A stretch of DNA of 64,000 nt from Oscillospiraceae bacterium (GTDB lineage: Bacteria > Bacillota > Clostridia > Oscillospirales > Acutalibacteraceae): contig JAIRPV010000006.1 in assembly GCA_031256825.1 (NCBI GenBank), positions 33,092-97,091 of the forward strand, in the 5' to 3' direction. The notes below the pieces were generated by a model. That model was not told the DNA's origin and searched no databases. It saw only the letters and a program-made list of their open reading frames with translations. Positions 9,001 through 16,800 of this stretch are shown here, piece after piece. The position numbers and the translations under genes are program-made. The number at the start of each line of letters is the position of its first letter. The first letter of the stretch is position 1.

Positions 9001-11621
9001 AAGGTTCCGCCGGTTCCGTTGGCAAAGGTGGGAAGAATGGACTGGGGTGCCGTCTTGTTGAGCACCAGCAGACCCGCATCCGCCATCGCCTGAATTTCGG
9101 CCATCGCCTGCGTTACCGCGCGCGAGAACACAGAAGCCAGCGTCGGCCAAAGGCGCTCTACGGCAGGTTCCGCAATGTCGGCCTTGAACGCGATTTCTTC
9201 CGCAGTGCCCGCGGGCAGCGCTTGCAGCCGCTTCACGGCCTCGGTCAGCATATCATAAAGACCCTCGGTCACCAAGCGGTAACGCCCTTCGGCGTCCACA
9301 AACTTCACCAGATCCTTCATATAAAGATCAGTGAAATAAGACAGATCATCGCTGCCCTTGCCGGTGCTGACAGCGGGGATATCCGTGCGGCCAGCGTCCA
9401 TTGCGTTTTTCAGCTCGCTAAACAGCCCCAGCACCTGGATGGCCAGTTCCTGCACTAGGCCCACTGTGCCGTCGAGCGGCGTGTTCGCCGGATCGCTCGC
9501 AACAGCCGACCCGGCATAGACTGCGTTCGTCAGCGCGTAGTTCTTTTTTTGCAGGGCGCTGGCAAACTGATAATGCTGCTGCGCCTGCGTATACCATTCC
9601 ACCACTTTTTCCGGGGTATACGCCGCGGTTGCGGGATCGCCCGGGGTGGTTTCTACCAGCCCGCCGCGATAATCCGGAAGGTTGGCAAGGAACTCTTCAA
9701 TTTTTGCCTTTTGCTCGTTGAGCTTCCAGAGGTTAACCACCTTCTGCAAGTTGCCCATCCAGGTTCGAATGTCGTCAAACTGCGTGCCGTAGGCCGCGGC
9801 CACATCAAAAGCCGGATCGTTATAAGCGAACGAAAGCTGGCTGTAATAGCCGGTGGCCTCGGCCAGGAGCTCTTCAAGCCCCTTCAGGTCGTAGCCATTG
9901 TAGCCCGCCGTGGGATCCAATGTATCGGCTTCTTCTGCGCCGAACCAAGGATCCGTGGTCAGCTTGCCGGTCGCGACGTCGCCAAAATAATCCACAGCGC
10001 CCTGATAATTCCAGGGGTTTTCTTGCGTGAGTAGTTCAATCCCGCGCAGAACAACGCTGATTTCGCTGGAAGTAGGCAGCCCAAAGTGCTGAATCAGCTG
10101 CGCTTCGTTGAAGTAGTTCTTGCCGGAAAGAGCACTGCGCGCGCCCTCGAGCCTGTCGCGCAGGGCAAACATTTCAGCCCTGCTCAGGCCAATCAGGTCG
10201 CCCAGACCATAGTGTGCCCAGCCGCTGCCGGCGCCCTTGGTCGCGCTTGTGCGGTAGGCGTTCAAGCCCGCGTAGAGATCCGCCGTGGTAATGGTCGTCG
10301 CGATCTCCCGGGTGCCAAAGCCTCCCATCGTGCTGTTATGCGGCGCGACGGAGGTTCCTTGGCTATCCGTCGCGAACATGTAGTCGCATTCGCTCCAGTA
10401 GCCGTTCACAAGCTTGCAGTAAGCGCCAACGTCCATGAAGTATTCTTTAATGGTGCCGGGCGCGGAGCCGCTCGCCAGGTCGTCCACCGTCGCCAGGGTC
10501 AGCGCTATGTCTTCCGGCTTGGAGACAATCCGCACAGCGGCGCGGGCCCAGTTCACTTTCCCGCCCCGCGCAAAGCCCGGGTATGTGCCAGTAACCGTGC
10601 CGCAGCTGTTTTTCGTTTCGTAGCCTGCGTGATCGAACGCGCCAAAGTTTTTCAGGAAGGTGAATCCGCTCAGCGCCCCGCCCGATCCCTTGCCGTCGGC
10701 GCCGCCGGGGATGCTCGTTGAAAAGCGCACATGGCCGGCGCCGTTTTCCAGGCCGTTGCTTTCGCGCAGGTCCCCGGCGTTGGAATTGTGGGTGGTTCCG
10801 CTGGCCGTGGTCGCGGAAACAGGCGTCGCCGCATCGGTGTGCATGGCGCTCCATTCCTTCGGCGCGCCGAATAGGTCAATCACCTTTTGGTTGTTCAGCT
10901 CTTCTTCGTTGAGCAGGTAAGATTCCTGCAAGATTCTGCGGATCGCCCAGGCGGCCGAAGGCGGCAGAGCCATGAGCTGGTTGGCCGGCAGGGTGTTCAG
11001 GTTAGTGGAGCCGCTGCCGTTGCCGGTGAAGTCTTCCATCGCCCTTGCAATATGGCCCGCCCCGGTGTTGGTGGTGTTGGGGTTCTTCAGCTGAATCGCC
11101 ATGCGCGGCAGCAGCGCGAAATATTTATCCAGCACTGCGGTCAGCGCCGCGCTGGAACCCTGGAACTCCGCCACAGCATAGGGGTTTGGCCGCGGGGTAC
11201 CGTTCATTTTGTTTGCCCGGTTAATGGGGGATCCATTGCCGTTGCCATACGCTTCCCATTTGTAGTATCCGGCGCCATCCGAGCCGGCGGCAGATTTGTC
11301 GTAGGTGGCTTTCCAGCGGCCATCGGTATCCTCATGGATATACGTGCGAATGGCCGCCGCCAGTTCGCGGATCAGCAGCGAAGTGCCGTCTGCGTCAGCG
11401 TTTTTGTACTTTGTTGCCGCAATACCGTTGGTGTCGGCGGTGTAAACACCGTTAACGTTTGCTAGTGCCTTCCACATCGGGGTGTTTTGAACGACGTCGT
11501 TTGTAATGCCCACCGCCCCGGCGGGCAGCGCTGTGAAGGGGATGGCCGTAACTACCATCAGAGCCGCCATCAGGAACCCCAGACATTTCCTGAATATACG
11601 GGGTTCGGTTCGAGTCTTCAT
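1..11621 (-). CDS. Giant secreted repeat protein (3' end outside window)
   Basis: One uninterrupted minus-strand frame runs from ATG 11621 to the window edge, at least 3,873 codons with no stop. I read it through and spot-checked several segments base by base. A strong ribosome binding site (AAGGAGG) sits 7-8 nt before the ATG. The N-terminus is a signal peptide: a basic start, a hydrophobic core near residues 13-30 and a likely cleavage after Ala-Gly-Ala near residue 36. Residues about 37-1400 are Asn/Thr/Tyr-rich; from about 1400 the chain is built of diverged units (see the repeat entry). Cysteines are few. No LPxTG, SLH or dockerin motif lies in the visible part, but the C-terminus is missing. 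I do not recognise the family; a surface or matrix role is inferred only from size, secretion and repeats. Plus-strand ORFs across this region are antisense shadows. Confidence 0.9.
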   Translation of the reverse strand, partial: MKTRTEPRIFRKCLGFLMAALMVVTAIPFTALPAGAVGITNDVVQNTPMWKALANVNGVYTADTNGIAATKYKNADADGTSLLIRELAAAIRTYIHEDTDGRWKATYDKSAAGSDGAGYYKWEAYGNGNGSPINRANKMNGTPRPNPYAVAEFQGSSAALTAVLDKYFALLPRMAIQLKNPNTTNTGAGHIARAMEDFTGNGSGSTNLNTLPANQLMALPPSAAWAIRRILQESYLLNEEELNNQKVIDLFGAPKEWSAMHTDAATPVSATTASGTTHNSNAGDLRESNGLENGAGHVRFSTSIPGGADGKGSGGALSGFTFLKNFGAFDHAGYETKNSCGTVTGTYPGFARGGKVNWARAAVRIVSKPEDIALTLATVDDLASGSAPGTIKEYFMDVGAYCKLVNGYWSECDYMFATDSQGTSVAPHNSTMGGFGTREIATTITTADLYAGLNAYRTSATKGAGSGWAHYGLGDLIGLSRAEMFALRDRLEGARSALSGKNYFNEAQLIQHFGLPTSSEISVVLRGIELLTQENPWNYQGAVDYFGDVATGKLTTDPWFGAEEADTLDPTAGYNGYDLKGLEELLAEATGYYSQLSFAYNDPAFDVAAAYGTQFDDIRTWMGNLQKVVNLWKLNEQKAKIEEFLANLPDYRGGLVETTPGDPATAAYTPEKVVEWYTQAQQHYQFASALQKKNYALTNAVYAGSAVASDPANTPLDGTVGLVQELAIQVLGLFSELKNAMDAGRTDIPAVSTGKGSDDLSYFTDLYMKDLVKFVDAEGRYRLVTEGLYDMLTEAVKRLQALPAGTAEEIAFKADIAEPAVERLWPTLASVFSRAVTQAMAEIQAMADAGLLVLNKTAPQSILPTFANGTGGTLTTAQKEAAMRAVNDLQRIYYTIEDQSIYHLFKDQGQTGRLAAGVMKAFEFLSQSMPELLGWLAHNPTQYYTGTTLAPLSREAKAEDILPDHDYTDSKSGTNDLYLGQAINKLDRFLGSSGNLAPLLSALKSLSPQLAQTLEDMGVDFTKTTQSGGEVLDSIVGGTIFTDEVVNTIVGMLYPLICESFEDIWLTSIAAMAADNGGKLDERLNQGCSTFGITTNIRIYGRFFSLYSRLANAENRTNDTFAQLKIYPNLLGDMIASSGFASKFPNAISALRNFRGGVDTEEQNWIQSWKSPYQKVNGAWTYTASATKSYDGGSSYTNRSYLAFCNQANLWLGNAVSSKFSGSGGGYAYGGSTISNTDQSTNHSPEAAANYLPELNNNETSDQYLKRIGPKARPGSPEATPDDPRYNPNMGKDHIYPTGAWSEATAPALYKDGKFYLDWGINDATSLSEKRERFMDAIAIALKGLSPMLSSLLFGKKQEVYCYSIGVVNTTSTGSTAITVSDTQGVGALDMLLQFDGGKAFGTMLVPLFEALLGADSAKTWSQLDPTILGASNVSLNGVVYSGSSPIIPDDTTAQSYLPTIPAHSGGAVHSDSVYTGYQSGDMMPALSDAQAKNLVNTIFGPLDAFLYKMAKAPLTELLKLLPNLAFAMSADRMHYLMDKLGMNISYEAWVVLTGVGGLGASSFPKASFGKADALPLDVRSMLMSGDVGDTVNGFLGSTKDLSNFLGQFLSQDTVAFLDEIQLASLGELHTDYPTRRVAENNAFLNHNQDKLINGYRDTRYYVEANPTDVFKFMINWLMRSGMIPVGYTVFDTSLRPTDIGTANQKELDEALMALTELLAPNGSKYAQLEFKQSAPTIIPHMPFAPDWWGEGGQHNKPYGDVAGEYEGLSDADYLIKNSGPVLDIVWKVLFGEPFVDGAKRMAQKLSDSANQQTFNSLVDMVHGLLDKEVLFQGQQVSIYNLLSSMSDLVNHALMIGGANSGDWISMNMMDDIVDKIYNYAQNGTYYGTGVGTLDNFIAAVTDLFEPIAPILDYLLAGKTLGIYQIDNNVPATPTYSPLLELPGFLGYENALWPILNVLAIPLGLKLDKPADYLAMSDATARLKSIVGSLAEIVTALLGDPVQGLLNVLPNLLAFIMTPANGEDSGLQSAASALVQPLYVLIDTLRPMVDVSSIFSFDLSSVPGVSFDTSDGLRIDTMTLLQGLLKGNTIQFGGREYDLPTMMEELLAGEWRQDPDTGLNYVEADGVTIIFKLLDAMGVLETVNDFAELTKLIQYNKFPDFNRIDYAKGPKPGDEATPLTNAPTWFSKDKAKFLADNTDAVINWAWRALFEGNADAKTWAQNALNSFTADVNGAKDALIAKLDPSGQMSYNPALDLNIEIKDTLDATVDALFGNDFFTKENLFLLVQILMGLNTKLTEWEINLEIPDPMNGGVLVPVTLKPKELMAQLLSVDGVPLDFDQMIGGVDPGSGMPFGPSMLFYLRYTDPTTASYMGLQSINITGKDDFVAELLAILAPFMQVLNLFLAGKDLKIIMDDEVNDNEGFLTIYGYDGYNNGLLPLLAALGADIDGYVDSLVLPEDYKAADTAGQAAAIIEPILYLLKAFVTSPTQTLLKIIPNVAHILSNVNGESIAEQALMRLLAPFTRLIIEIVPELDALRREDDGAYPDDGNGNIDLDELSNRTSAIRLVAGDDSLVNALLLSYLPQFGLTIESPMNVGLGEYINGLLAAKIPQIAAAPLSLSAFTLEDLITGVVTEFTRDEIAALDLNNKATYVDVDTADMLTELLLITGVFDLLDEKDMESLWSLINNDPLADFSKIDYQKAPLQGTQPAAPNWFDKTKAQFLADNADAVINWSWAAIFENPDAKLWAQNALIGLTNGAVSVTVEDTLQDTVAGWLGDNLYTHANLTAFAQMIFNLKAQVQGPIEIQVTDTIKVPLYPIEMLKKLITVGGATVDLDEMFDTVEAYLSNPTQVSGADDFINTLADFVAPLMPALNLFLAGKNLKIIDDQDVADGEGFLRLYGYDGYERGLLPLLAALGADVEGYLEPGVLVLPEDYKNAPTAQDQAKAILNPILFLLNALVESPVQTLLHILPNMAYILSNGTGDSVMEQAILRLLAPLTLVAIDVLGIQDSGFQAIPKDEIRLIAGQNSFLATALRVVLARMGKDLGDYPDDIGLGGALDQVLEDVLPVSIINPFKVEDLITGDITKFEAPFDALGTEASYVKVNKGDLLTELLIITGVFDLLDEQDMASLWYFINNAKPEEFDKINYQKAPLQGTAVGYPNWLKPAQAQYLVDNADAVINWAWDQLIAGNAAGKSWLEGLLGNAFTVEDTLQDTINGWLGDNLFTADNLKAIAGTIYGLKATIEGPILLDVSSGLQLPLYPLQILKKLITIDGQALDLNQVFEPLGTFLNGTVSVTGADDFVEQLSALVAPLMPILNVLLAGKNLKAIDDATVADGEGFLRLYGYEGYADGLLPLLAGLGADLPGFLNTLVLPDDYKNAATAQDQAKAILNPVLFLLNALVETPVQTVLHLLPNVAYLLSNGSGDSIAEQAVIRLFGTFATVATDILKIQDGDFKYAVESGGIGEVQLLKGPNSFGATVWRVLSKHLLKFFPDLLSELLAAFGVGFAPDESPLLYYTLGLGESINKLLAAMLEEVQQFADIPLKTITLESLIVGKVKVFDGDDFKALGLNGQGSYVEVNVADLLTQVMNLLGVFDFLEQKNMTGLVELLNTGLMNSLPGHISYPDYKRNEKLYKYIWWCKGSAKTLSNNLDKYVNNLCQIILGKPLGSVPLKKGGGTANGLLYDLLGSALYTKENLESIAKLLKDKIPNILGTQIGGTGKTIDDFLSSIIQVNGVDFDATAALQHIYSWTAPEVTDKTSFVNGLKDFLIPLMPVLDFMLAGSDITMVHDETINNNLGFLKATGYDGYRYGLLPILEALLMPLNAKRAITSVEKYRTLDANGKLDAILNPVLYFMEQLATGSTKTVMQILPNVC
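3..7400 (-). repeat. Six tandem ~440-490 aa protein repeats in the giant gene
   Basis: A landmark tripeptide (Leu/Ile-Pro-Asn, followed by V/L/M-A and a hydrophobic stretch) recurs with its Asn codon at 7050, 5589, 4131, 2706, 1380 and 9. The spacings are 487, 486, 475, 442 and 457 codons. Each later unit also carries LAGK-x-LK, an acidic stretch, a GEGFLRLYGYDGY-like block, GLLPLLAALGAD, a VINWAW block and an ITGVFDLLDE-like block, in the same order. The units nearest the left edge are the most alike (LPNMAYILSN against LPNVAYLLSN). The copies nearer the N-terminus have diverged strongly, which fits successive duplication toward the C-terminus. The repeat may continue beyond the window. Confidence 0.85.
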
Positions 11622-11764
11622 ACTGGGTAACCTCCTTGCTAATAATGGAACATTCGCCTGATCTGCCTGCTTTATGCTTTGCTGTTTCGGGGTGATTTGC
11701 CAATTAATTTGCCAAAGGACTATGCACATCGTTAATTCGGGGCATACCCCTCTTTATCTTCTTG

Positions 11765-11793
11765 ATTATACAACAAGGCAACAGAAGAGTCAA
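11765..11793 (-). promoter_or_regulatory. Sigma-A promoter of the giant gene
   Basis: The -35 box TTGACT (11788-11793) and -10 box TATAAT (11765-11770) are separated by 17 nt. Transcription would start near 11758, leaving a leader of about 137 nt. The leader contains a GGGG-CATA-CCCC hairpin at 11739-11750 and a doubled ATTTGCCAA. With the divergent promoter at 11911 this accounts for the 365-nt gap between genes. Confidence 0.75.
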
Positions 11794-11910
11794 GCACTTA
11801 TTCAAAAAAAATTAATTTTTATTGTAGTAAATTGGTAAAATTGCCGAAGACAGGGAATGCGCGATTTGTCACAATTGGCCGATTCCCCCGGCCCCGCTGT
11901 TACAAATCAC

Positions 11911-11939
11911 TTGACATCCTGCGGCAGGAATGGTATACT
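11911..11939 (+). promoter_or_regulatory. Sigma-A promoter of the lipopeptide-type operon
   Basis: TTGACA at 11911-11916, a 17-nt spacer and TATACT at 11934-11939, preceded by TGG, which makes an extended -10. Predicted start is about 11946, roughly 40 nt before the ligase ATG at 11987. This is why the upstream in-frame ATG at 11930, which lies inside the promoter, is not used as the start. Confidence 0.8.
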
Positions 11940-11986
11940 ACTTTTGGTCTTATACTATAGAATATAGATCAAGGAGATCAACCGCT

Positions 11987-13543
11987 ATGTTGCCAAGTAA
12001 AAACGAAAACACATTCCCCGCGCTGCTGGAGTTTTGCCTGAAGCAATACAACGGGCGCGAAGTCTTCCGCTGGACCGAAGGAAAAGAAGATCGCTCCGTT
12101 GGCTTTGATCGGTTTATCCGGCAGGTGCGGGCGCTGTCGTTTGCCCTGGCGGGCCAATGCCCCCCCGGCGCGCACATCGCCCTGCTGGGCGGCAACTCGT
12201 ATGAATGGCTGCTGTGCTGGTTCGCGGCCGTTTGCGCGGGCTGCGTTGCCGTCCCGCTGGACAGCACGCTGCCGGCGGAAACGCTTTTGCCCCTGCTGCG
12301 CAAATGCGATGCGCAGCTGCTGCTCTTTGCCCCCGGTTTTGAAGCAATCGCGGAACAAAGCGGCCTGCCCTCCCGCCTCATGGGAGATTTTGCCGCGCGC
12401 GCCGGGGAACCGGAAGACAGCGCAGGCTGGCCGACCCAGGCGCAGCCGGACAAGCTTGCCACCATCGTATTCACCTCTGGCACCTCGGGGCAGCTGAAAG
12501 GCGTTATGCTCTCGCAGTGGAACATTCTCTCCGTCAGTTACGCTATTGTTGGCGCCTTCCAGCACCTGAATGGCAAGAACAACTTGCTCGTGCTGCCGTT
12601 TCATCATATCTACGGATTTTTGAGCGTTTGCATCGGCTTGGCCGATAACTGCCCGCTTTTTCTCTGCGACAGCGCGCGCCACATTGCCCGCGACATGAAA
12701 AAAACGCATCCCGTCATCGTTCTGGCCGTTCCGCTGATGATCGAAAAAATCGACGAGGCAATGTGGCAAAACGCCAGGCAGCAGGGGCGGGAACGTCAGC
12801 TGCGGCTGCTGTTTGCCCTCAGCCGGTGCCTGCCCTCCCGCAAATTGCGCCGCAAGCTCTTTGCCCCTGTGATAGCGGCAACGGGTGGCAGCTTATCGAC
12901 CATTGCCGCCAGCGGCGCGGCGCTAAGCCCCGCTATCATTCGGCGGTTCCGCAGCATGGACGTCAACATCCACATGAGTTACGGCCTGACCGAAGCCGCC
13001 GCCAGCACCCTCCTCACCTCCCTGGCGCAATACCGCCCCGGCAGCAACGGAAAAGCAATGCCTTATAGTCAGGTGCGCATCCACGCGCCCGGCGCGCAGG
13101 GCGTGGGCGAAATCCAAATCAAGGGCGACAATGTGTTCATAGGCTATTATAATGATAAGGCCGCCACATCCGAAGCCTTTACCCCCGACGGCTGGTTCAA
13201 AACCGGAGACCTGGGCCGACTGGATCAAAAAGGCCACCTGTTCGTCACCGGCCGCATGAAAAACCTGATTATCCTCAGCAACGGCAAAAACGTGTCGCCC
13301 GAGCCGCTGGAAGCAAAGCTCATGGCGCTTGATTTCGTGAAAGAAGCGCTTGTGTATGCGCTGGATGGCGAAATCGCGGCGGAGCTTTATCTTGACCCGG
13401 AGCAGGCCGACGCCGCCGCGCGGCTGCCCGAAGCGCTCGAAGCGCTCAACCGGCAATTGCCGCCCTTCCAGCGCATCACAAAGACAATTCTGCGGGAAAC
13501 GGAGTTTTCTAAAACCACCTCGCAAAAAATTCTGCGGAAATGA
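11987..13543 (+). CDS. AMP-forming acyl ligase (fatty acyl-ACP/CoA ligase)
   Basis: 518 aa from ATG 11987, with AAGGAG 10 nt upstream. An ANL-superfamily adenylating enzyme: the phosphate-binding loop TSGTSGQLKG, the YGLTEAA aromatic motif, the GDLGRLD hinge region, GRMKNLII and a C-terminal KTTSQKILRK carrying the usual catalytic Lys are all present. The family activates a carboxylate as acyl-AMP and passes it to CoA or to a carrier thiol. The next gene, 10 nt downstream, is a free acyl carrier protein and the one after it a synthetase beginning with a condensation domain. Loading a fatty or aryl acid onto that carrier is therefore the likely job. The substrate cannot be read from sequence. 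Acyl-CoA synthetase is the alternative. Confidence 0.88.
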   Translation: MLPSKNENTFPALLEFCLKQYNGREVFRWTEGKEDRSVGFDRFIRQVRALSFALAGQCPPGAHIALLGGNSYEWLLCWFAAVCAGCVAVPLDSTLPAETLLPLLRKCDAQLLLFAPGFEAIAEQSGLPSRLMGDFAARAGEPEDSAGWPTQAQPDKLATIVFTSGTSGQLKGVMLSQWNILSVSYAIVGAFQHLNGKNNLLVLPFHHIYGFLSVCIGLADNCPLFLCDSARHIARDMKKTHPVIVLAVPLMIEKIDEAMWQNARQQGRERQLRLLFALSRCLPSRKLRRKLFAPVIAATGGSLSTIAASGAALSPAIIRRFRSMDVNIHMSYGLTEAAASTLLTSLAQYRPGSNGKAMPYSQVRIHAPGAQGVGEIQIKGDNVFIGYYNDKAATSEAFTPDGWFKTGDLGRLDQKGHLFVTGRMKNLIILSNGKNVSPEPLEAKLMALDFVKEALVYALDGEIAAELYLDPEQADAAARLPEALEALNRQLPPFQRITKTILRETEFSKTTSQKILRK

Positions 13544-13553
13544 GGAAGCCCAC

Positions 13554-13790
13554 ATGGAAAGCATTTTAGAGCAATTGCAGCAGCTGCTGCGCGATTATAC
13601 GGGAATCCCGGATATCTCCATTGACGAAACAACGCTGCTCGCCACAGACATTGGCCTGGATTCTTATGACCTGGCCTGCATGATGGGCGAAGCGGAAGAG
13701 CGCTTTGATATCGTGATTACCGACCGGGATTTATTGAGCATGCTAACGATCGGGGATGTTGTAAACTACATCGAAGCCCACACGCCATAG
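13554..13790 (+). CDS. Stand-alone acyl carrier protein
   Basis: 78 aa. The ATG at 13554 follows the ligase stop by 10 nt, with a GAGGAAG ribosome binding site overlapping the end of that gene. Acidic, helical, with the phosphopantetheine site DIGLDSYDL and Ser37 as the attachment residue. It is not the housekeeping fatty-acid ACP by context: it lies between an adenylating ligase and a nonribosomal peptide synthetase. It probably carries the activated starter acid to the condensation domain. No phosphopantetheinyl transferase lies nearby, so one must be supplied from elsewhere. Confidence 0.88.
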   Translation: MESILEQLQQLLRDYTGIPDISIDETTLLATDIGLDSYDLACMMGEAEERFDIVITDRDLLSMLTIGDVVNYIEAHTP

Positions 13791-13807
13791 CAGAGGGGGA
13801 GGAACCT

Positions 13808-16800
13808 TTGGGTTGTTTCGCGCTAACCGGGCCGCAGCGGAATATCTTTGACCTGGAACAATTTTCCGGCGGGGCGCTGAGCGTAACAATCAGCGGTTTC
13901 GCTCTCTGGAGCGGCGCGCCGGATGAATCAGCGTTGCAGCGGGCGCTGAACCTGCTCTTGCAAACCAACGACGCGCTGCGTCTGCGCCTTGCCCCGCAAG
14001 GGCAATATGTAGCGCCATACGCAGAAGAAGCCTTTCCCGTGCGGCGTTTCGGCAGTTTAGAAGAACTGCGCGCATGGGCGGCGGCGCAGGCGCGGGAACC
14101 CATGGATCCAGCCGGCCCGCTTTATCGCCTTGCGGTTGTGGCGGTTGAATCCCCGCGGGAGAAAAGCGCGGGCCTGTTCGCGCAGCTGCACCATATGATT
14201 TCCGACGCGTGGTCGCTGGCGCGCCTCGCCGATCTGTTCCATACCTATTACCATAACCCGCAGCCGGAAGAGTGCCCGAGCTACCGCCTGTTCGCCGAAA
14301 AAGAGGCGCAATACCTGCAAAGCGAGCGGCGCGCGCGCGACAAAGCGTTTTGGCTCGAGCAGTTTGCTCAACCGCCGGAGCCATGTCTTCTGGCGCGCAA
14401 ACCGGCCAGCTCCCTGGCCGTCGCGCGCTGCGAAACACTCCTTTCCCCGCAGGAAGCGCAGCCGCTGCGGGAATTCGCCGCGCGGGAAGGCCTTTCGCTC
14501 TATAATCTGCTGATTACCGCGCTGGCGGCCTATCTGTATCGCCTGCGGGGGCAGACGGATCTTTGCGTTGGCACCACAACATTGGGCCGCTCCAACGCGG
14601 CGATGAAAAAAACCGTTGGCATGTTCGCGGGCACCGCGCCCGTGCCCATCCATCTGGCGCCCAACGCCAGCCTGCCGCAGAACGCCCGGGCGCTGAAGGG
14701 CATCCTGCTTGGCCTGCTGCGGCACGACGGGTTTGGTTATCCGGATCTTCTGGCGCAGCTCAAACAACAAAGCGGCTTCAGCGGCCGATTTTATGATGTG
14801 CTGTTCACCTACGTCAACGCGGTCATGCCCAACATGGGCGAAAACCTGGAAGGCATATGGACCTACCCCTGCAATGTGCAGGCGGAAACGCTCCAGATCA
14901 ACGTCAGCGACCGCGCCGGCAACGGGAGCATGCTTTTTTTGTATGACTACCATACCGAAAGCCTGACAGAGCGCGAAGTTGAACAGATCCACAAACGGCT
15001 GCTAACGCTGTTGCGGGATGCGCTTGCGCACCCGGATCGCTCCCTGGATCAGCTGGAGTTGCTGTGCGAAGAGGATCAGGCTGCCTGGGATCAGCTCAAC
15101 CAAACCGATCACGACGTGACAATTCGCCCCGTGCACAAATTTTTCGAAGATCAGGCGGCTGCCAATCCCAGGCGGCCCGCAGTGATGTTCCATGAGGAGC
15201 GCCTGACCTACGGCGAACTCAACGCCTGGGCCAATCGCATTGCCGCGCTGCTGCGCGAAAATAATATCGTGCCTGGCAGCGTCGTTGCCGTGCGCATGGA
15301 GCGTTGCCTGGAACTCCTGCCCACGCTGCTGGGAATCATGAAAGCGGGCGCCTGCTACCTGCCGCTGCTGCCCGAATGGCCCGAAGCCCGCGTCAAATTT
15401 GTTTTGGAAGACGCGCGGGCCGCGCTGTTGCTCTGTCAGCCGGGCTGCGAAGCAAAAGAATTTCACTGCATCACAACAGAGCAACTTCATAATTTGCCTT
15501 GCGGCAGCGCCGCCAGCAGTGACGATCCGTCGCTATTGGCCTATGTGATGTACACTTCCGGCTCGACCGGGCAGCCCAAGGGCGTTTGCGTGGGGCAGGA
15601 TTCGCTTTGCAACCGCCTGCTCTGGATGGATGCGGCCTATCCGCTGTCGCCGGACGAAACGCTGATCCAGAAAACCAGCTATGCCTTCGATGTTTCCGCC
15701 TGGGAGCTGTTTTGGCCATTGATGCAAGGCCGCGCACTGCTGCTGCCCGAACCCGGCGCGCAGCGCGATCCGCGCCGCCTGGCCCGGCTGATCCGGCGGC
15801 ACGGCATCGAAACCATTCACTTCGTGCCCTCTATGCTCATCCTTTTTTTGGAAGAAATCGCGGCCTCAAAAACAAAATTGCCCTCGCTGCGGCGGATCAT
15901 TGTCAGCGGCGAAGCGCTCACGCCCGCGCTCAATCGGCGCTTTCACGAGATATTCCCCCACGCCAAAACCAGGCTCATCAATCTTTACGGCCCAACGGAA
16001 TGCACGGTCGACGTGCTCTCTTATGACTGCAAGCCGGGCGACGACGAAATCCCAGTCGGCAAACCGGTTTGGAATACCGGCTGTTATGTGCTGGGCGCGG
16101 GCGGCGCTCTGCTGCCGCCGGGCGAGGTTGGCGAACTTTGCGTCACAGGCGTGCAGCTGGCGCGGGGCTATGCCAACCCCGCGCTGAACGACGGCCGCTT
16201 TGAGTGGCATCCCCGTTTGGGGCGCATTTATCGCACCGGCGATTTGTGCCGTTTGCGCGGCGACGGGCAAATCCTGTATCACGGCAGAAATGACAGCCAA
16301 ATCAAAATCCGGGGGCAACGGGTGGAACTGGGGGAAATCGAGCGGCAGCTCGAGCAAGCCCCCGGCGTAATCCAAGCGGCGGCGCTCTTTGAAAACGAGC
16401 GGCTGCAAGCCTTCTGCGTTGCAAACGAGAACTACGACGAAGCTGCCGCGCTGCAATATTTGCGCACGCAGGTGCCCGCTTATATGATCCCGGATCGGCT
16501 GTTTCGTTTGGCTGAACTGCCGCTGGGTGCCAACGGAAAACTGGACAGAAAGCAGCTCAAAGGCAAGCGGGAAACAGGTGGCGGCAAGCGGAAGATTGCT
16601 CCGCCGGAATCAGAGACCGAACGGCAAATCATTGCGGCTGTCCGGGCGCAGCTGGGCGGCGAAGATGTCAGCTTATCTGAAGCGCCCAGCCGCTGCGGGT
16701 TAAGTTCGCTCGACATTGTGTCGGTCACCATCGCGCTGGAAGCGCACGGCCTGCGCCTTGGCGTGAGCGATTTTTACGCGGCGGAAGATTTTCGCGCGCT

